Assembly: GCA_905221605.1 (NCBI GenBank)
Contig: CAJNDS010002177.1
Coordinates: 495,001-559,000, forward strand
From: Symbiodinium natans
Lineage: Eukaryota; Sar; Dinophyceae; Suessiales; Symbiodiniaceae
Direction: 5' to 3'
DNA length: 64,000 bases
The position numbers and the translations under genes are program-made. Below are positions 1 through 11,482 of the stretch, in pieces. Numbering within the stretch: the first letter of the stretch is position 1; each line of letters begins with the position of its first letter. Below the pieces are notes generated by a model. The model was not told where the DNA came from, did no database searches, and saw only the letters and a program-made list of their open reading frames with translations.

Positions 1-1027
1 GGCTGGGTCAACTATGAGGTCTGCGGTTCGGGTATCTAGGTTGCAGGATTAAGGGAAAGACATGGGAAGCTAACCTCAAGTCCGACGAAGCTCAGTGCAA
101 CCCCTAAACAGGTTCCCAGAACCCTGGAGCCCATCCCTAAAAACCTTTCTGGGGTAAGCGTTTAGGGTTTAGGGTTTAGGGTTTAGGGTTTAGGGTTTAG
201 GGTTTAGGGTCTAGTGAACTGAAGCCTTGCCAGAAGCTGATTCGTCCTCGAAAACGAGATCCTAAGCCCCACAAGCCACACCACAGGGCCGCATGGAGCA
301 ATCTTTCCTTCGCCAGTACTTGCAAGAGTTGAACTTTGAACTCTTTTTTCTTGAGCTGGGCAACCATTTTCTTATAGCCAGTATTTCCCAAAAAATGAAC
401 TTGGAGTTTTGACTTTTTGTGGTTTCCGTCAGCTTGTCGGAGAGAGAAAGCTGTTCTTCACATTCAATGAACAGTTTGTTCCGTGGTTGTTGGGGAAGTA
501 AGCAGCTGTAATTGCATGATGCTTGTTTCATGGTTTAGGATTCTGGGGCTTCAGGTTCAGGGTTTAGGGTTCCGGTAAAGGCGGGCCAAAGTGTGCAGAG
601 AAGCCATTGTCCTCTGACAGGCGGATGTGCAATGTTGAGTTTTTTGACCCGTCGAGCATCGTGTTTTCGTTGTGGGGGTTTACGAAAACAAAGGGGACCC
701 CTACCATAGACCCCAAATAATAGTATTCCCTCATATTTGGGACCCCAATAAGGTACCCTAATCTCGGAACCCCCTTTCGTGATTGAGGCATGTGTTTCAG
801 ATCCCTACAGCCCAGTTCTCAAGCCAAGCACGATCGTGAACAAACGAAGCGGAAGGACATCCCTCAGGTGTGTTCTCTATAGAAGCGTGCAAGTACCTAT
901 CTGTCGAGGTAGTCTCTATGTATAAATATACACACACACACATTCTACCGAGCCAGGTATCTGTTTTAAATCAGACTCTGAGCCCTGAACCTAGCAATCT
1001 TCTGTCGATTTTAAGACCGTGCTTGAG

Positions 1028-1569
1028 GCGCTGGACCCGTTGTTCGAGGTTTCCTACCTCGCTGTTGACACTTGTCCGCATCTGGGAGGCTGCAGTGGGT
1101 GGATAGCGAATTTTCGGCTTCAGACAGGACTAGTTTGGCTAGGGACCCGAGCTTGTCTGACCCACCCACTCTCTTGTCTTCTTTGTTGGGGTTCAAGCCC
1201 CTTCTCTCACAGGTGCGAGTGTCACCCTAAAACCTATCATCCCACGTCGACGAGCCCTTTTGTAGGGACCTGTACTTTCAAGATTCAGGCGACTACCTTC
1301 AGTATCAAAGCTACCGTACCTCACGACATCTGATCTAGTGCGCTTGCGTTGGAGAAGTTCAGAGGTCTGTCATCCCATGGTGTGTAACCCCGAACCGCAA
1401 ACCCCTAAAGGCCAATGGTTTCAAAACCTCATGATAATGTCTCAGATCAGAGAGCAAGGGCGAAAGGAGTGTCTCATCACCTGGTGGCTGCAAACCGAGG
1501 CTAGTATGATCCTGCGCCTTGACTGTCCTTGCGATTTCTTTTTGACTTGACATGTGGAGTGTATGTATG

Positions 1570-1600
<31 letters not shown>

Positions 1601-2022
1601 GTAAATGAAAGCATAGATATATACATCATCTCTACCTGTATATGAGACGCGGTCAAAATTACCGCTTACTTATTCTAGTAGAGGGGGTAGTTTTTGCAGC
1701 AAAATGCCGAGGATCGATAGAATGATATTGTTATTTGATACTATAGGATAAAAGTGCGGTAGGTGCAAAACATGGAAAACGATAGGGGACGCGCTAATTC
1801 AAAAACAGGCAAGGCTTAAACAAGTAATTTTGACGCCGGCTCATATGTATATACGTATGTACATAAATCTATATACACACATATATATACATATATATAT
1901 ATACATATATATATGTGTATATGTGTATATATATACACATATATATATATACACATTTATGTATGTACATATAGATATACATATATGTATATACACATAT
2001 ATATATAGCTATCTATCTATCT

Positions 2023-2054
<32 letters not shown>

Positions 2055-3737
2055 GTATGTATACATTCATACATACATACATATATATATATATGTATAT
2101 GTGGTCCAGTGCGGTTGGCCATCGAGCATTGTGTCCGATGATCCGATGACTTCGATGGAGGCCATTTCCCCTCGCAGGAGCCCAGCCAATAAACACTCAT
2201 CGTTGATCGTTGTGGTTTCCATTCTGGCATATTACTTCAGCTTGTCGCAAGCAGATTGCCGGCCACTTCATTCAACAGACTCTTTGTAACTGTGGTGCTG
2301 TGGGCGCAAGTTCATGTGGAAGCAAATGTTGCAGTGCCATCTTTAGGATTCGGGCGTCGCTTCATCGTCCGTTTCTGCTTTTACATGAAAGACTCCAATG
2401 GCAAACGGCGGGTCGGATTCGGGACACCGGACGTAGAAGAGGATCTACAAGACCTGCCCGAAAAAACATCAGCAGGTACGTCGTTTTTGCCGTGTTCGCG
2501 GTCCTCAACGTCGTCACAGGCGCCTGCATTTTGGTGTGTGCTGATTAGCTTGGCCCGTCTTGATGGCTAGTTCTCGAATTCTCGAATTCTGCTAGCAGCA
2601 CAATTAAGGCCGCATGGTTTTAGCATACCCAACTGTGGAAAAGTTTTCGAGAACGGCCTATGTGAAGCTAGGGTCCAGAGAGCGGCGAGGCTCGGGAAAT
2701 TCCGAGAATTCCAGATTTTTTCTGTTTTTTTCCGGGGGGGGGGGGGGGGTCTGCATGTTCGTCACCGTAAACCCCAAACCCCCCAACCCCTAAACCCTCA
2801 ACCCTAAACCCTGGTCAACTTCAACTTCTGGATGGTCACTACAGATCAGCTTTGCTAGCCGGTCTTTTGGCTCATGTGCCCTGTGCTCCCTGCCTGCAGC
2901 GAGGGGTGCCCTGTGTGCCCTGTGCGTTAGGGAGGGCGGCCGACAGACACCTGCGTTGGTTGGTAGAAGCTCGCCTCCGTGTGCACGAGGCGTGTTCTGC
3001 AATCAAGCGATCGAGAGCGCGCGGGCGGACAAGGACCAGCTGTCCGACCCACACTGAGTGCAGAACTGCGCTGGGGACCTTAGCTCGTGAAGGGTTTATC
3101 CGTTTGCGTGTTAGGGTTGGGCTTAGGCACAAATTAGACGGTTATCGTCCAGATGTTTCAATAACGTCACCCGAAAGATGACACAGCGCAGGACATTGCG
3201 ATCATGAAGCAGATGCGCCACGGCAGCAATCATGGCCTGTGTGCATGGCCAGTATTCGAAATTCGAAGCCATGGTGCCTAAGTGTTCTTCGGTTCAGACT
3301 CGGAGTCGTTCTGAATCCGAAGCCGGGATGCTGCCACGAAAAGGGCTCTATCTACGCTTGGCGGCCACCGGCTAGTAGTCCTGGCTGGCTTTTCTGAGCC
3401 ATCGTGGTACGAAGGGTTGTTCAGAAACTTTGTAAGAAGTTGGTACATGTTACCATGTGCTGCTGTTCAGCCACAGATGAAGCTCATGACGACGCTTTCT
3501 AGCCTCGGTAGTCCTCAGGACATGAGGTAGCCTAAGGTCTGGACCGAAGTGTCGCTCGCGTCCGTCAGTGCTAACAGTCTGCGAGCACATTCGATTCGAG
3601 CGTCGGGTGTTCGACCTCATTGTATATCCAAGGCATAAGCATGAGCAACAAGTGCAGTTGCTGCGAGAGCACCTCGGTTTGCAGAAGATGCCTTACATTG
3701 AGGGTGAAAGTTGGTCTCTTTCCTCTTGTGCTGTCAT

Positions 3738-3783
<46 letters not shown>

Positions 3784-4570
3784 GGTTGTAGTGGTGGTAG
3801 TGTTGCTTGTTCAAGGCACGGTAGTCAGCAGTTTAGCCACCCTACATCAAAACCTTAGACCGAAAACCGCAGATGCCCCAACCTTCATTGATGAGAAGAT
3901 TTTCAATATCAAAGTAAGTTGCAGTTTTCTGAATGTATACATATGTAATCATTGTATTTTCACAATATGTTAAGTGACACGTTTAATGTATATATCATAG
4001 AGTCTTCGGGGCCAGCAGCAAGCTTTAAGAGGACTCCGACGGAGGCAGCGGTCGATAGCGGTCGCACATTCTCAGGATCTTCAGTGAGATCGACCAGGAC
4101 GAGTCCAACCTCATAAGTATCAAAGAGCTCAAGGCACATTTTGATGAGCGTGGTTTTGGGAGTTGCCATGCTGACTGCATGTGCACTGTGATATGGGTGG
4201 ACGGTCATCCATAGTATCAACAGAGGTGCACGCAGGTTCCAGCTTCGGTGTGTCAATCGGCCCATGAAGTACTCACTTCACATTCAAGTCCAAGCTTCGT
4301 GGAGCTACGCTGAAGCTGGCACTCAACCACGGAAGAATCAGAGTGAAGCCTGAGCCGAAGTACCAACACGTCACACAGGGCGCATGTGCGATGCGTATGC
4401 TGTACACTGATGCCTGCCGCCCCCGCCCAGAACGCGATGGAGGGCAAGAAGATGGCGAGCTTCATGTACCTTATTGTGCGCTTGGTAATTGGTAAGTTCA
4501 GATGTTGGGCAGAACGTGTAGAGATTTGTGAGCTTGGACGGGGCGAAGAGGCCAAGTGGACCTCTGATCG

Positions 4571-4613
<43 letters not shown>

Positions 4614-6977
4614 ACCCCCCACAACCACGACCCCAGACCTGCTTCCATCTAGCACCAAAGCCCCGGAAGATCCCTGAGGCGTTCAATCTCCATTACCTTC
4701 CTGCACCTTTTTCACTTTCTAAAGAATGTCCATCCCCATCTTGGGTTATCTGTTTCCTTAACTTAAGGGGTCGAAGTATCACAGGGTGAGAAGGGAACAT
4801 CATGTGGAGAGCAGGCCGTAGCTCTAAGTGCAGAGCGTAAAGAGCTTGAGGGCTTACAAACACATTCACCCCAGACACCGAGTCCGAAATCCATCAACTC
4901 AGGGGTAGCCTGAAGCCACACTCAGCAAAGGGTTTCAGGGTCGGCAGGTAAGTTTAGGGTATAGGGCTTACTTTGGGGTGTAGGGCCTGGGAGTTTCGGT
5001 TTCTGATTTGGGGCCTTAGGATCTGGGATTTGGGTCTAGCCATGAGCCTAGGCATTCCATGGACATCTCCACGCAAGACATTTGGACTCTCTTCATGTGC
5101 CTTGGGCGCGTTACCCAGCAAGACCTGGCCTCCATTTCATATCTTAAACCCTTAAACCCCAGAACCTCACCCCTCTCCACCGAAGCCCCGCAGTCCACAT
5201 CCATATTCCAAGAAGGGCGTCTATGTACACACTTCTATACAGATGTACGCACATACATACAGATAATATATATATATATATATACATATATATATGTATA
5301 CATATAGATATATACATATACACGAGAGAGAGATTGAGGGACGGAGATAAGAGAGAAATAAAGACATGCAGAAATATGGAAACATAGAAATCTAGAAACA
5401 TAGAAATCTAGAAAGATAGAAATATAGAAATATAGGAATCTAGAAATACAGAAAGAACGACATGAACAATAGCGACAGAAGAAAAGGAGAACGAAAGACG
5501 TAGCGAAATAGAAGAACATAAGTCGAAACAACGATAGAAGGACTTTTGGAAGGCAACGAAATCAAGAAAGAACTAGCTCCAGATAGACAGCTGGGGGTCT
5601 TTTGCTAGGGGTTCAGCTTTCCAGGGACTGGGCTCCATGGCCTAAGAGGAACCCAAGCTCCCACCCTCAACCCACTGTACCGATACACCTCGCCGGGCTT
5701 CTTCGGGACATGTAGACCTCAACTCAAACCCATTGAGACGCGTAAAGGGCCCCGGACACCCCAAAGCACCTGCGCAGTGACCATGCCCCTAGAGGATCCC
5801 CACATATGAGATTTCGGGTTAGGTTGCCTGGACAAAAAACTGAACTTTCGACTGTGTTGCCCTCTTCTGTGTTCCCGACATTGGAGAAGTGAAGGGGCTT
5901 TTGCTCATAGGGCAGCACGTGCAGGGTCATTGATGCCGACGGAAGTGGAGAGATCTCACTGGAGGACACTTGGCATGCAACCAATCCCTTGAATCCTGAA
6001 CCCTACTAGAGTCTAAACCCCAATGCCATCGGAAGAATTCAATGAGCAGCTTTAAGAACGGGGCAACTCGCAGCCTTGCGTCAGATTTGTATACGCCTCC
6101 ACCTCCAAGACCCTAAATCCCTCAACCCCAGAACCCAAAACCCCAAACCCCGAACCTAAACCCCCGAACCCCTTAACCCCCCCCCCCAGCCTTACACCCA
6201 AAACCTGCGCACCTGCGCCCCAAACCCCCCCCCCCCCCCCGGCACCCTTCAAATTGTAAGCCTCACGTTTCAGGAGTTTCACAGGGCTTGGCTTCCGAAA
6301 ACCCTATATCGGACAATCGGTTAAGGGTGTAGAGTTATTAGGTTTAGGTTTAGGGTTCAGGGTTGAGTGTTGAGGGTTTAGAGTTATCAGGTTTAGGGTT
6401 TAGGGTTTAGGGCCCTTTTGGCTTGTTGGACTTCCGGGTTGATTGAAGGTCTCTGCACATTGGGAGCTCCTCCCAATGGGACAACTATGGGCCCGCTTTT
6501 GGCATCGAGAGTTACAAGGAATGTGCTGTAGCCGAGGCCCAAAAAGGGCTTAGGGTTTAGGGTTTAGGGTTAGGGTTGGAATGGACGCCCCCCCCCCGAA
6601 GGGATGGCGAACATGATGTTGCTAGAATAGCGGACAAAGCAAGAGACTTCAAGCCCCCGAAGCGGAGCATGTTTTTCGGCAATTTACTGGCATGGCAACT
6701 CAGAGACTCTCAAAAACACCAAACCCTGAACCATCCTAAACCCGACACCCCCACGCCCACCCACCCCGCAAAACAAACAAACAGCAACATAATTCAAGTG
6801 TAGGTCAGTAGTATATGTATATATATATATATGCATACATATGTATCTTGTCTTGTTTTTGTTGATTTTGATTTTTTTGTTATTAGTATCAAAAACATGA
6901 TTATTATACCAAGTCTGAAGTGCAGCCAGCTGAGGAGTTCGTCTTCGGCTGCATGCAACTGCAGGGTCCGGCAAAAG
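1028..6977 (+). CDS. Voltage-gated cation channel with EF-hands, copy 1 (3' part of a multi-exon gene)
   Basis: Exons in order give the pore-to-S6 linker, S6 helix, post-S6 segment, EF-hand 1, a conserved linker and EF-hand 2 of a single-domain voltage-gated cation channel. Proposed exons are 1028-~1075, 2476-2519, 2990-3033, 3192-~3223, 4059-4149, 5052-5096, 5925-5964 and 6935-6977. The diagnostic pieces are AVLNVVTG (S6), VFCNQAIESA, DIAIMKQM, STQDIWTLFM and the EF loop DADGSGEIS. The same blocks occur in the same order in the second copy at 52.5-56.8 kb. S1-S5 and the pore helix are not in the window and must lie to the left. Several junctions need GC or GA donors. The first exon does not join the S6 exon in phase with any obvious donor, so there may be an unseen exon or damage. 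The role is inferred from the family: a membrane cation channel with a calcium-sensing cytosolic tail. Ion selectivity cannot be read from this part. Confidence 0.75.
2476..2519 (+). CDS. Channel copy 1 exon: S6 pore-lining helix
   Basis: After acceptor cag the frame reads YVVFAVFAVLNVVTG, the S6 helix with the NVVTG end shared with the second copy at 54549-54594. It ends in phase 1 at a GC donor (ACAG|gcgcct) and joins exactly to GC GTG TTC at 2990. The S6 helix lines the inner pore and carries the gate. Confidence 0.8.
2990..3033 (+). CDS. Channel copy 1 exon: post-S6 segment
   Basis: The acceptor is cacgag|GC. The frame gives VFCNQAIESARADK, matching VFCNTAIESAAADK in copy 2. It joins the next exon in phase 0 if the donor is GA (AAG|gaccag). 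Confidence 0.8.
3192..3223 (+). CDS. Channel copy 1 exon: cytosolic helix after S6
   Basis: DIAIMKQMRH follows acceptor gcgcag, matching DIAIMKQMHKHE of copy 2. The 3' end is uncertain; a GC donor (CACG|gcagca) is the best candidate. Confidence 0.7.
4059..4149 (+). CDS. Channel copy 1 exon: EF-hand 1
   Basis: The frame reads ILRIFSEIDQDESNLISIKE, a helix followed by a 12-residue EF loop (D1, D3, S5, S9, E12) and the second helix LKAHFDE. Position 6 of the loop is N instead of the usual G, as in copy 2, so calcium affinity may be modest. The donor is gtggtt. The 5' edge could instead be the cag at 4073-4075. Confidence 0.7.
4431..4491 (+). CDS. Candidate exon between the EF-hand 1 and linker exons
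   Basis: An acceptor (cgcccag) and a good GT donor (gtaagttc) flank an open stretch reading NAMEGKKMASFMYLIVRLVI. It lies where the copy 2 gene has an extra exon between its EF-hands, but the sequences do not clearly match, so membership in the channel is not certain. Confidence 0.4.
5052..5096 (+). CDS. Channel copy 1 exon: linker before EF-hand 2
   Basis: Acceptor ctag is followed by a frame reading HSMDISTQDIWTLF, ending in phase 2 (AT|gtgcct). It joins to G GTC at 5925 and restores M-VIDADGSG. The copy 2 equivalent uses a GC donor at the same position. Confidence 0.75.
5925..5964 (+). CDS. Channel copy 1 exon: EF-hand 2 loop
   Basis: VIDADGSGEISLE contains a textbook EF loop (D, D, S, E7, S9). 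The twelfth residue, the essential glutamate, comes from the next exon if the donor is GA (GAG|gacact) and the acceptor is the gag at 6932-6934. Confidence 0.75.
6935..6977 (+). CDS. Channel copy 1 exon: end of EF-hand 2
   Basis: EFVFGCMQLQGPAK supplies the last EF-loop glutamate and the exiting helix, followed by the GPAK motif that I associate with this channel family after the second EF-hand. A GA donor (AAAG|gacccg) is likely. Confidence 0.65.
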
Positions 6978-7316
6978 GACCCGAGGGCTTCGGTCCGTGT
7001 GTTTGCTTCACGTGACTTTCTTGAGGGCGGGGGAGGGGGGGGCGGGGAGGAGGCAAGTTGAGGGTGGAGGGCTTTTAGGCTGAGATCAACAAGGGTCAGG
7101 AGTCGGGGTTTAGGTTTTCGGATTTGGGATTCTTGGTGTGCTCAAGGGGATGTTCCGGGGTCTGTTTCGTTGAAGATTTAGGGTTTCTTTAGGGTTCAGA
7201 AGCGACCCTACACCCTGAAGCCCTAAACCCGTGGCAAGGACACAGGCCGAAGCCCAGTTTCGACAGTACTTTCAGCCCAAGGCCTCGATATCCCAAACCC
7301 GAAGCCCCGACCCTTG

Positions 7317-7432
7317 TACCTATATCCCCCTCGGGAATCATTTTGTATTCTTGTTTATATAAAACCCAACCAGGATATTAAGAAATATTATGTTGATTAA
7401 GGTTCTAAGGGGGGAGTATAGGACCCTTGTAC
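7317..7432. mobile_element. Small inverted-repeat element, family D (copy 1)
   Basis: It begins with tatatccccctcgg and ends with aaggggggagtatagg, an imperfect inverted repeat. It shares blocks tatataaaaccca, aggatatta and ggggagtatag with 57130-57236. The size and structure fit a non-autonomous MITE-like element. Confidence 0.5.
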
Positions 7433-8069
7433 AGCATGTCCCTTCTGCAGCCCTGGACATGACGTGCAAGTCTTACTGCCAGAATTCTTGGAACCAAGGA
7501 CTCCTAAGCTGGCACGTGGACCGGTCAGGGCTATCTGCCCGGTCGTAGGGCACAGTAGAACCCTAAACCCTACACCCTAAACCCTAAACCCTGAACCCTG
7601 AACCCCAAACCCCAAGCCTTAAACCGTCCTTGAGGACTCCAGATCGCACGCATGAGCTACGAAAACACGATCATGCGCGAAGAGCGGCTTCGTCATGACA
7701 GAGTTTTGCGATTTAGGGGAAATTTAGGGGGATTTTTGGGAAATTCAGGGTGAATTTAAGGAAATTTAGGGGGAACTTCGGGGGGTCCGTGCCCGGCTTC
7801 GGAGGTGGGTTGAGTACAGGATCAAGGACTAGGAGCTCCCAACTCTCAACTCCGAACCCTTCAGCACGTGGCTTCGGCCGGGAACAGTTGCGAAGATTTG
7901 GCGTGAGTTGTTCTGAAGTGGGCAAGAAGTCCCACGTCAGGAGTTCCATGTTCGGCTTTGTTGTAAGAGTTCCCATTCAAGTACCTTAAGTCAAGGTCCT
8001 CAGGAAATAGAAATACCCTCTGTGCAGAAGAAGAGATCCCGCTCCTGGTTCCCGAGCATTGCTCGATGC

Positions 8070-8205
8070 GGCGGGTCCTTCCCAAATGGGGGGCTTCTGA
8101 AAACAGGGGTACCCTTGTTGGGAGTTCCTAGAATGAAAATGAGAGCATTTTGGGGGTATAATCTGGGTACTCCCTATTTTCGACTGTGGGGTTTCGGAGT
8201 TTGAG
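8070..8205. repeat. Inverted-repeat element, family C (copy 2)
   Basis: The stretch contains aaacaggggtaccc and gggtactccctattttcga in inverted arrangement, similar to 18485-18600. The boundaries are approximate. Confidence 0.35.
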
Positions 8206-8869
8206 ATGCAGCCAGCATCCACCGCAGCCTCAAACCCGAAGAGCTCTCCTGTGTATCCCACATGGCTCCAGCAAAGGCTCAAGAGCTTGCGCGGAGATTT
8301 CCGGAGGTTGAAAGGTATCATGGCGACTTGGCAAGATTCGGGCTGGCGCCTAGGGCGTTCAACCTTCCCAAGCGCCTGACTGACACATGACACATGTACT
8401 GATGTTGAAGACACGTCTCGGATTCTAAACATTTTGTTGATTTGGGTTTCTAGGTTCAACATGTCAGTTGTCACTTGCATTTCCTGGTTCCCGCGTTAGG
8501 GGTCGAGTCAAACTTGGGTATGTACCCCAAGAATCTAAAACGCTAGGGAAGTTGCATGGTCCTGAAGATGGTTTTATACCAGAAATTAAGGGGTATGTCA
8601 TGGTTACCCAATCCTGAAACTTAGATTCATGGCCACCGGTTTCTGCAGCCTTTGGGTCTTCTGGCTTCGAGCCGCGCAAGCCCAAGACCCGTCAACCCGG
8701 CCCATTTGCCTCACCTTGTAGCAGGAATCTCGACATCTGCTGGGGATGGGTTCAGAGTTAAGTGGCTCGTTACAGTGTTTCTTATGCAGAGTCTGGCCCT
8801 CGGGGGGTGGGGTTCCTCCTATGCCAAGGATGGGCTTGTACGCCATCGCCTGGGAACTCACCTTCATCC

Positions 8870-9017
8870 CTCACGTGCGTCCGGAGGGCCCACAAGCATT
8901 CCGATTCCGGAGACCAGCAGCCAGCCACGAGCGTCGGGGGCGTCGCTGGCAGTTCCCGAGGCCGGCGTCCAGGACCTCACCCCAGAACCCGCACACCCCG
9001 GAGCCCCCTTACACTAG
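8870..9017 (+). CDS. Candidate exon, frame uncertain
   Basis: This GC-rich stretch is free of telomere-like repeats and is followed by a good GT donor (ACTAG|gtaggt). More than one frame is open; one reads AVPEAGVQDLTPEPAHPG. It lies downstream of channel copy 1 and could belong to its tail. Nothing was recognised in it. Confidence 0.25.
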
Positions 9018-9350
9018 GTAGGTTCTTGGGACATGTAACATTGTCCGCTATAGGGTCTAAGAGGGTTTCATGTTCAGGATTATCTTTCAGAGGGGTTTAA
9101 GGGCCATCCTAATACAGAGCACAGCAAGACAAGACTTCGAGGTTTAGGTTTCCAGACCTTTGCAGCAGAGCTTGCTGCTTTTGTACTGGGGTTTCTTTGG
9201 GCGGCTCGAGATGCCATTTTCTTTTGGATCTTTTGGAAGATCGTCACATCCAAGCTCAATCGGTCCCATAAACCCCTTATATACCCGCGCTAGAGTTCCT
9301 CGGGAGAGGGGCCGTGGCGTTTTTTTTTTTTTTTTTTTTTTTTTTTTTCA

Positions 9351-9413
9351 GGCAGTGGACCCTCATGCGATTCTGGCACCAAGAGTCACACGCTTTCCAC
9401 CTCGCACCGAATA
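9351..9413 (+). CDS. Candidate terminal exon after a long T-tract
   Basis: A run of about 28 T ending in cag makes a strong-looking acceptor at 9350. The downstream frame reads AVDPHAILAPRVTRFPPRTE and then stops. It could equally be a chance frame after a homopolymer. Confidence 0.25.
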
Positions 9414-10315
9414 GCAAACCTCTAGGAGCCAGATGTGAAGCGACATGAAACCTTCGGGGTTAGGATCTAAAGGGTTGAGGGTTTAGGGTTGAAAGGCAGC
9501 GTTGAAACCCTCAGTGCACCGATTGCTCTGCGAGGACCCTGTGAGGCCAGCTACTTCGGACGCCGCCACCTGCAGCCAAGGCACGTGGCGGATTGGGGAA
9601 GTGGGCTTTTGAGAATGTAGGGTTCAAGGTTGACGGTTTATGATGCGTAGGGTTTGGACTGTTTAGTTTAGGGTGTGGGCCCCGGCACTAGGTGTGAAAC
9701 ATTGAGGTGCAGGTATTTTTCAGCATGATATTCGCAGGTTCAGGTTAGTTAGTTAGTTTTTGTGTGTTTGATGGGCTGGTGGTTGAGGGTTTAGGGTTGA
9801 GCGTTTAGGGCACGCACATGCACTCACAATCTCAAGCTTACTGCATTACGGATTCAATGTTCGAAGACCTTTGAGCTTGCTGGTACACCCTTCTCTGGAT
9901 TCCATGTTGGGCACCCGGGATCCATCTCAAACCTCACCCCAAAGGAATATCCCCAAGAATCTCAGGCCCTAAAGCAGTAGGGATATGTTTGAGGGTGCCC
10001 CTTTTGGGGAGGGAGGTTTCGGATCCCAGGATCACGAGAATTCCGGCAATCCTGTTCTCTGTGGTGTGCTCTTTGCATGTTACCCCAGGTATGCTGCACT
10101 GCAGTCTCTGATCACCAGCAATGAGGTGCCATGAAGGCTCCGGACGGTTTAGGGGTCTGTCACCCAGGCCGCTGAGAGCGATAAAGGGCGAAGGCCCAAT
10201 GCTTCAAAGGAGAATGCCGCAATGCCCAGCGTGGAGCGTTCTGAGCAATTGTCTGCTACATATATGGCTTTGTGTCTACTTCGCCGTAAGGGACATCATT
10301 GGAGATGATACTGTA

Positions 10316-10430
10316 GGGGTCGGAATGATTGCTAACAGTATTCCTTTAGGGCCCCTTTGTATTTGTACTATAATATTCCCCCCCTCCCCCCCCAAAAAAA
10401 AAACCTATTCTAATCATTTAGGCCTCCTAT
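10316..10430. mobile_element. Small inverted-repeat element, family B (copy 1)
   Basis: It starts ggggtcggaatgatt and ends ctattctaatcatttaggcc. The ends are inverted relatives of each other and match copies at 15644, 29603 and 40945. A long CCCTAAA array follows within 30 bases. Confidence 0.5.
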
Positions 10431-10454
10431 ATTATGTGGTGTAGTGTCCTAGAG

Positions 10455-10579
10455 ACCCTAAACCCTAAACCCTAAACCCTAAACCCTGAACCCTAAACCC
10501 TAAACCCTAAACCCTAAACCCTAAACCCTAAACCCTAAACCCTAAACCCTAAACCCTAAACCCTAACCCTAAACCCTAA
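10455..10579. repeat. Interstitial telomere-like array, CCCTAAA orientation
   Basis: About 17 nearly perfect tandem copies of CCCTAAA with rare variants. A second array in the opposite orientation (TTTAGGG) begins about 110 bases downstream, so the two face each other. Confidence 0.95.
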
Positions 10580-10690
10580 ATTATGGGGTGTAGTGTCGTA
10601 GAGGACGGCAGCGAAAGCAGCTGCAAGTCCCTGGCTCCGAGCTGCCTCGCATTGCTGGCCACGGCCGGGTGGTGTTCCGTTGCAACTGCA

Positions 10691-10752
10691 GGGGTTTAGG
10701 GTTTAGGGTTTAGGGTTTAGGGTTTAGGGTTTAGGGTTTAGGGTTTAGGGTC
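10691..10752. repeat. Interstitial telomere-like array, TTTAGGG orientation
   Basis: About nine tandem GGGTTTA units, in inverted orientation to the array at 10455-10579. Confidence 0.95.
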
Positions 10753-11084
10753 CCCCAAGTTCAAACTGGCTAGCACTGATAAGAATCAAGTTAAGAGACA
10801 GCCAGTTTGCTCGAAGTCCCTTATACCCTCGGGGGAAAGCCAAGTCTCGGGCTCGCCCGGCCGCCATGTATTTGAATGTATCAAGTCACAGCGGAGGTAG
10901 GGCTCAGACATGCATGCTTTTCATTGCTTCATTGCAGTAATGCGATTAAAGAGACCCGTCTGTCACGATCTCAGCCCTCATATCGACGTCTGCTGCAACT
11001 GAACCTAAAAAAAAAGTCTGACCTGTGCATCATATCTGGGCTCCGGCATGTGGCATCCGGGTGTCACTTTTCTTGCCCTTGCAG

Positions 11085-11216
11085 CAGCGCTGCAAGTTCG
11101 CTTGCTTCAACACTACGCAGCAGGAAGTCTTCCTGCCTGTGTCGCCACCACCTTCGAAGGCGAGCAGGCTCCCCCACCACGCCCGATCGTTAGCAAAGTA
11201 TAGGAAATACTTCTGA
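11085..11216 (+). CDS. Candidate last exon (possible C-terminus of channel copy 1)
   Basis: The acceptor cttgcccttgcag is good, and 43 open codons follow before a TGA at 11214-11216. The frame starts QRCKFACFNTTQQEVF and ends in a basic tail, SLAKYRKYF. Its place downstream of the EF-hand exons suggests the C-terminus of channel copy 1, but exons linking 6977 to this one were not found. It could belong to another gene. Confidence 0.5.
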   Translation, partial: QRCKFACFNTTQQEVFLPVSPPPSKASRLPHHARSLAKYRKYF

Positions 11217-11278
11217 TTGCTTCTTCGCGCCGCGAGCAACCCAGGGCATTCACAGCATCCAGCAGCCATCTATGGAGG

Positions 11279-11482
11279 CAGTACCAGTACCAGTACGAGT
11301 ACTAGTACAGGTACTTAGTACTACTACGACGACGACTACTACGATAATATTACTCCTACTAGTACTACTACTCCTGCTGCTACTGCTACTGCTACTGCTG
11401 CTACTGCTACTGCGGCTGCTACCGCTACTGCTACTGCTACTGCTACTGCTACTGCTACTGCTATAGCTGCTGCTACTGCGAG
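11279..11482. repeat. Trinucleotide microsatellite (ACT/GCT types)
   Basis: Degenerate tracts of TAC, CTA, CTG and TGC triplets run for about 200 bases. They generate a leucine-only reading frame that is not a gene. Confidence 0.9.

Larger units (their letters stand above)
6978..11084. other. Intron or intergenic region with few exon candidates
   Basis: Diverged TTTAGGG and CCCTAAA fragments, one family D, one family C and one family B element, a T-tract and the two facing arrays at 10.5-10.7 kb. Apart from the candidate exons at 8870 and 9351 I see no coding signal. Confidence 0.6.

Noticed and set aside
164-210. True chromosome end
   Set aside because: The array is short and is one of dozens inside the window, with coding sequence on both sides.
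11272-11466. Poly-leucine frame
   Set aside because: It is a translation of a trinucleotide microsatellite.
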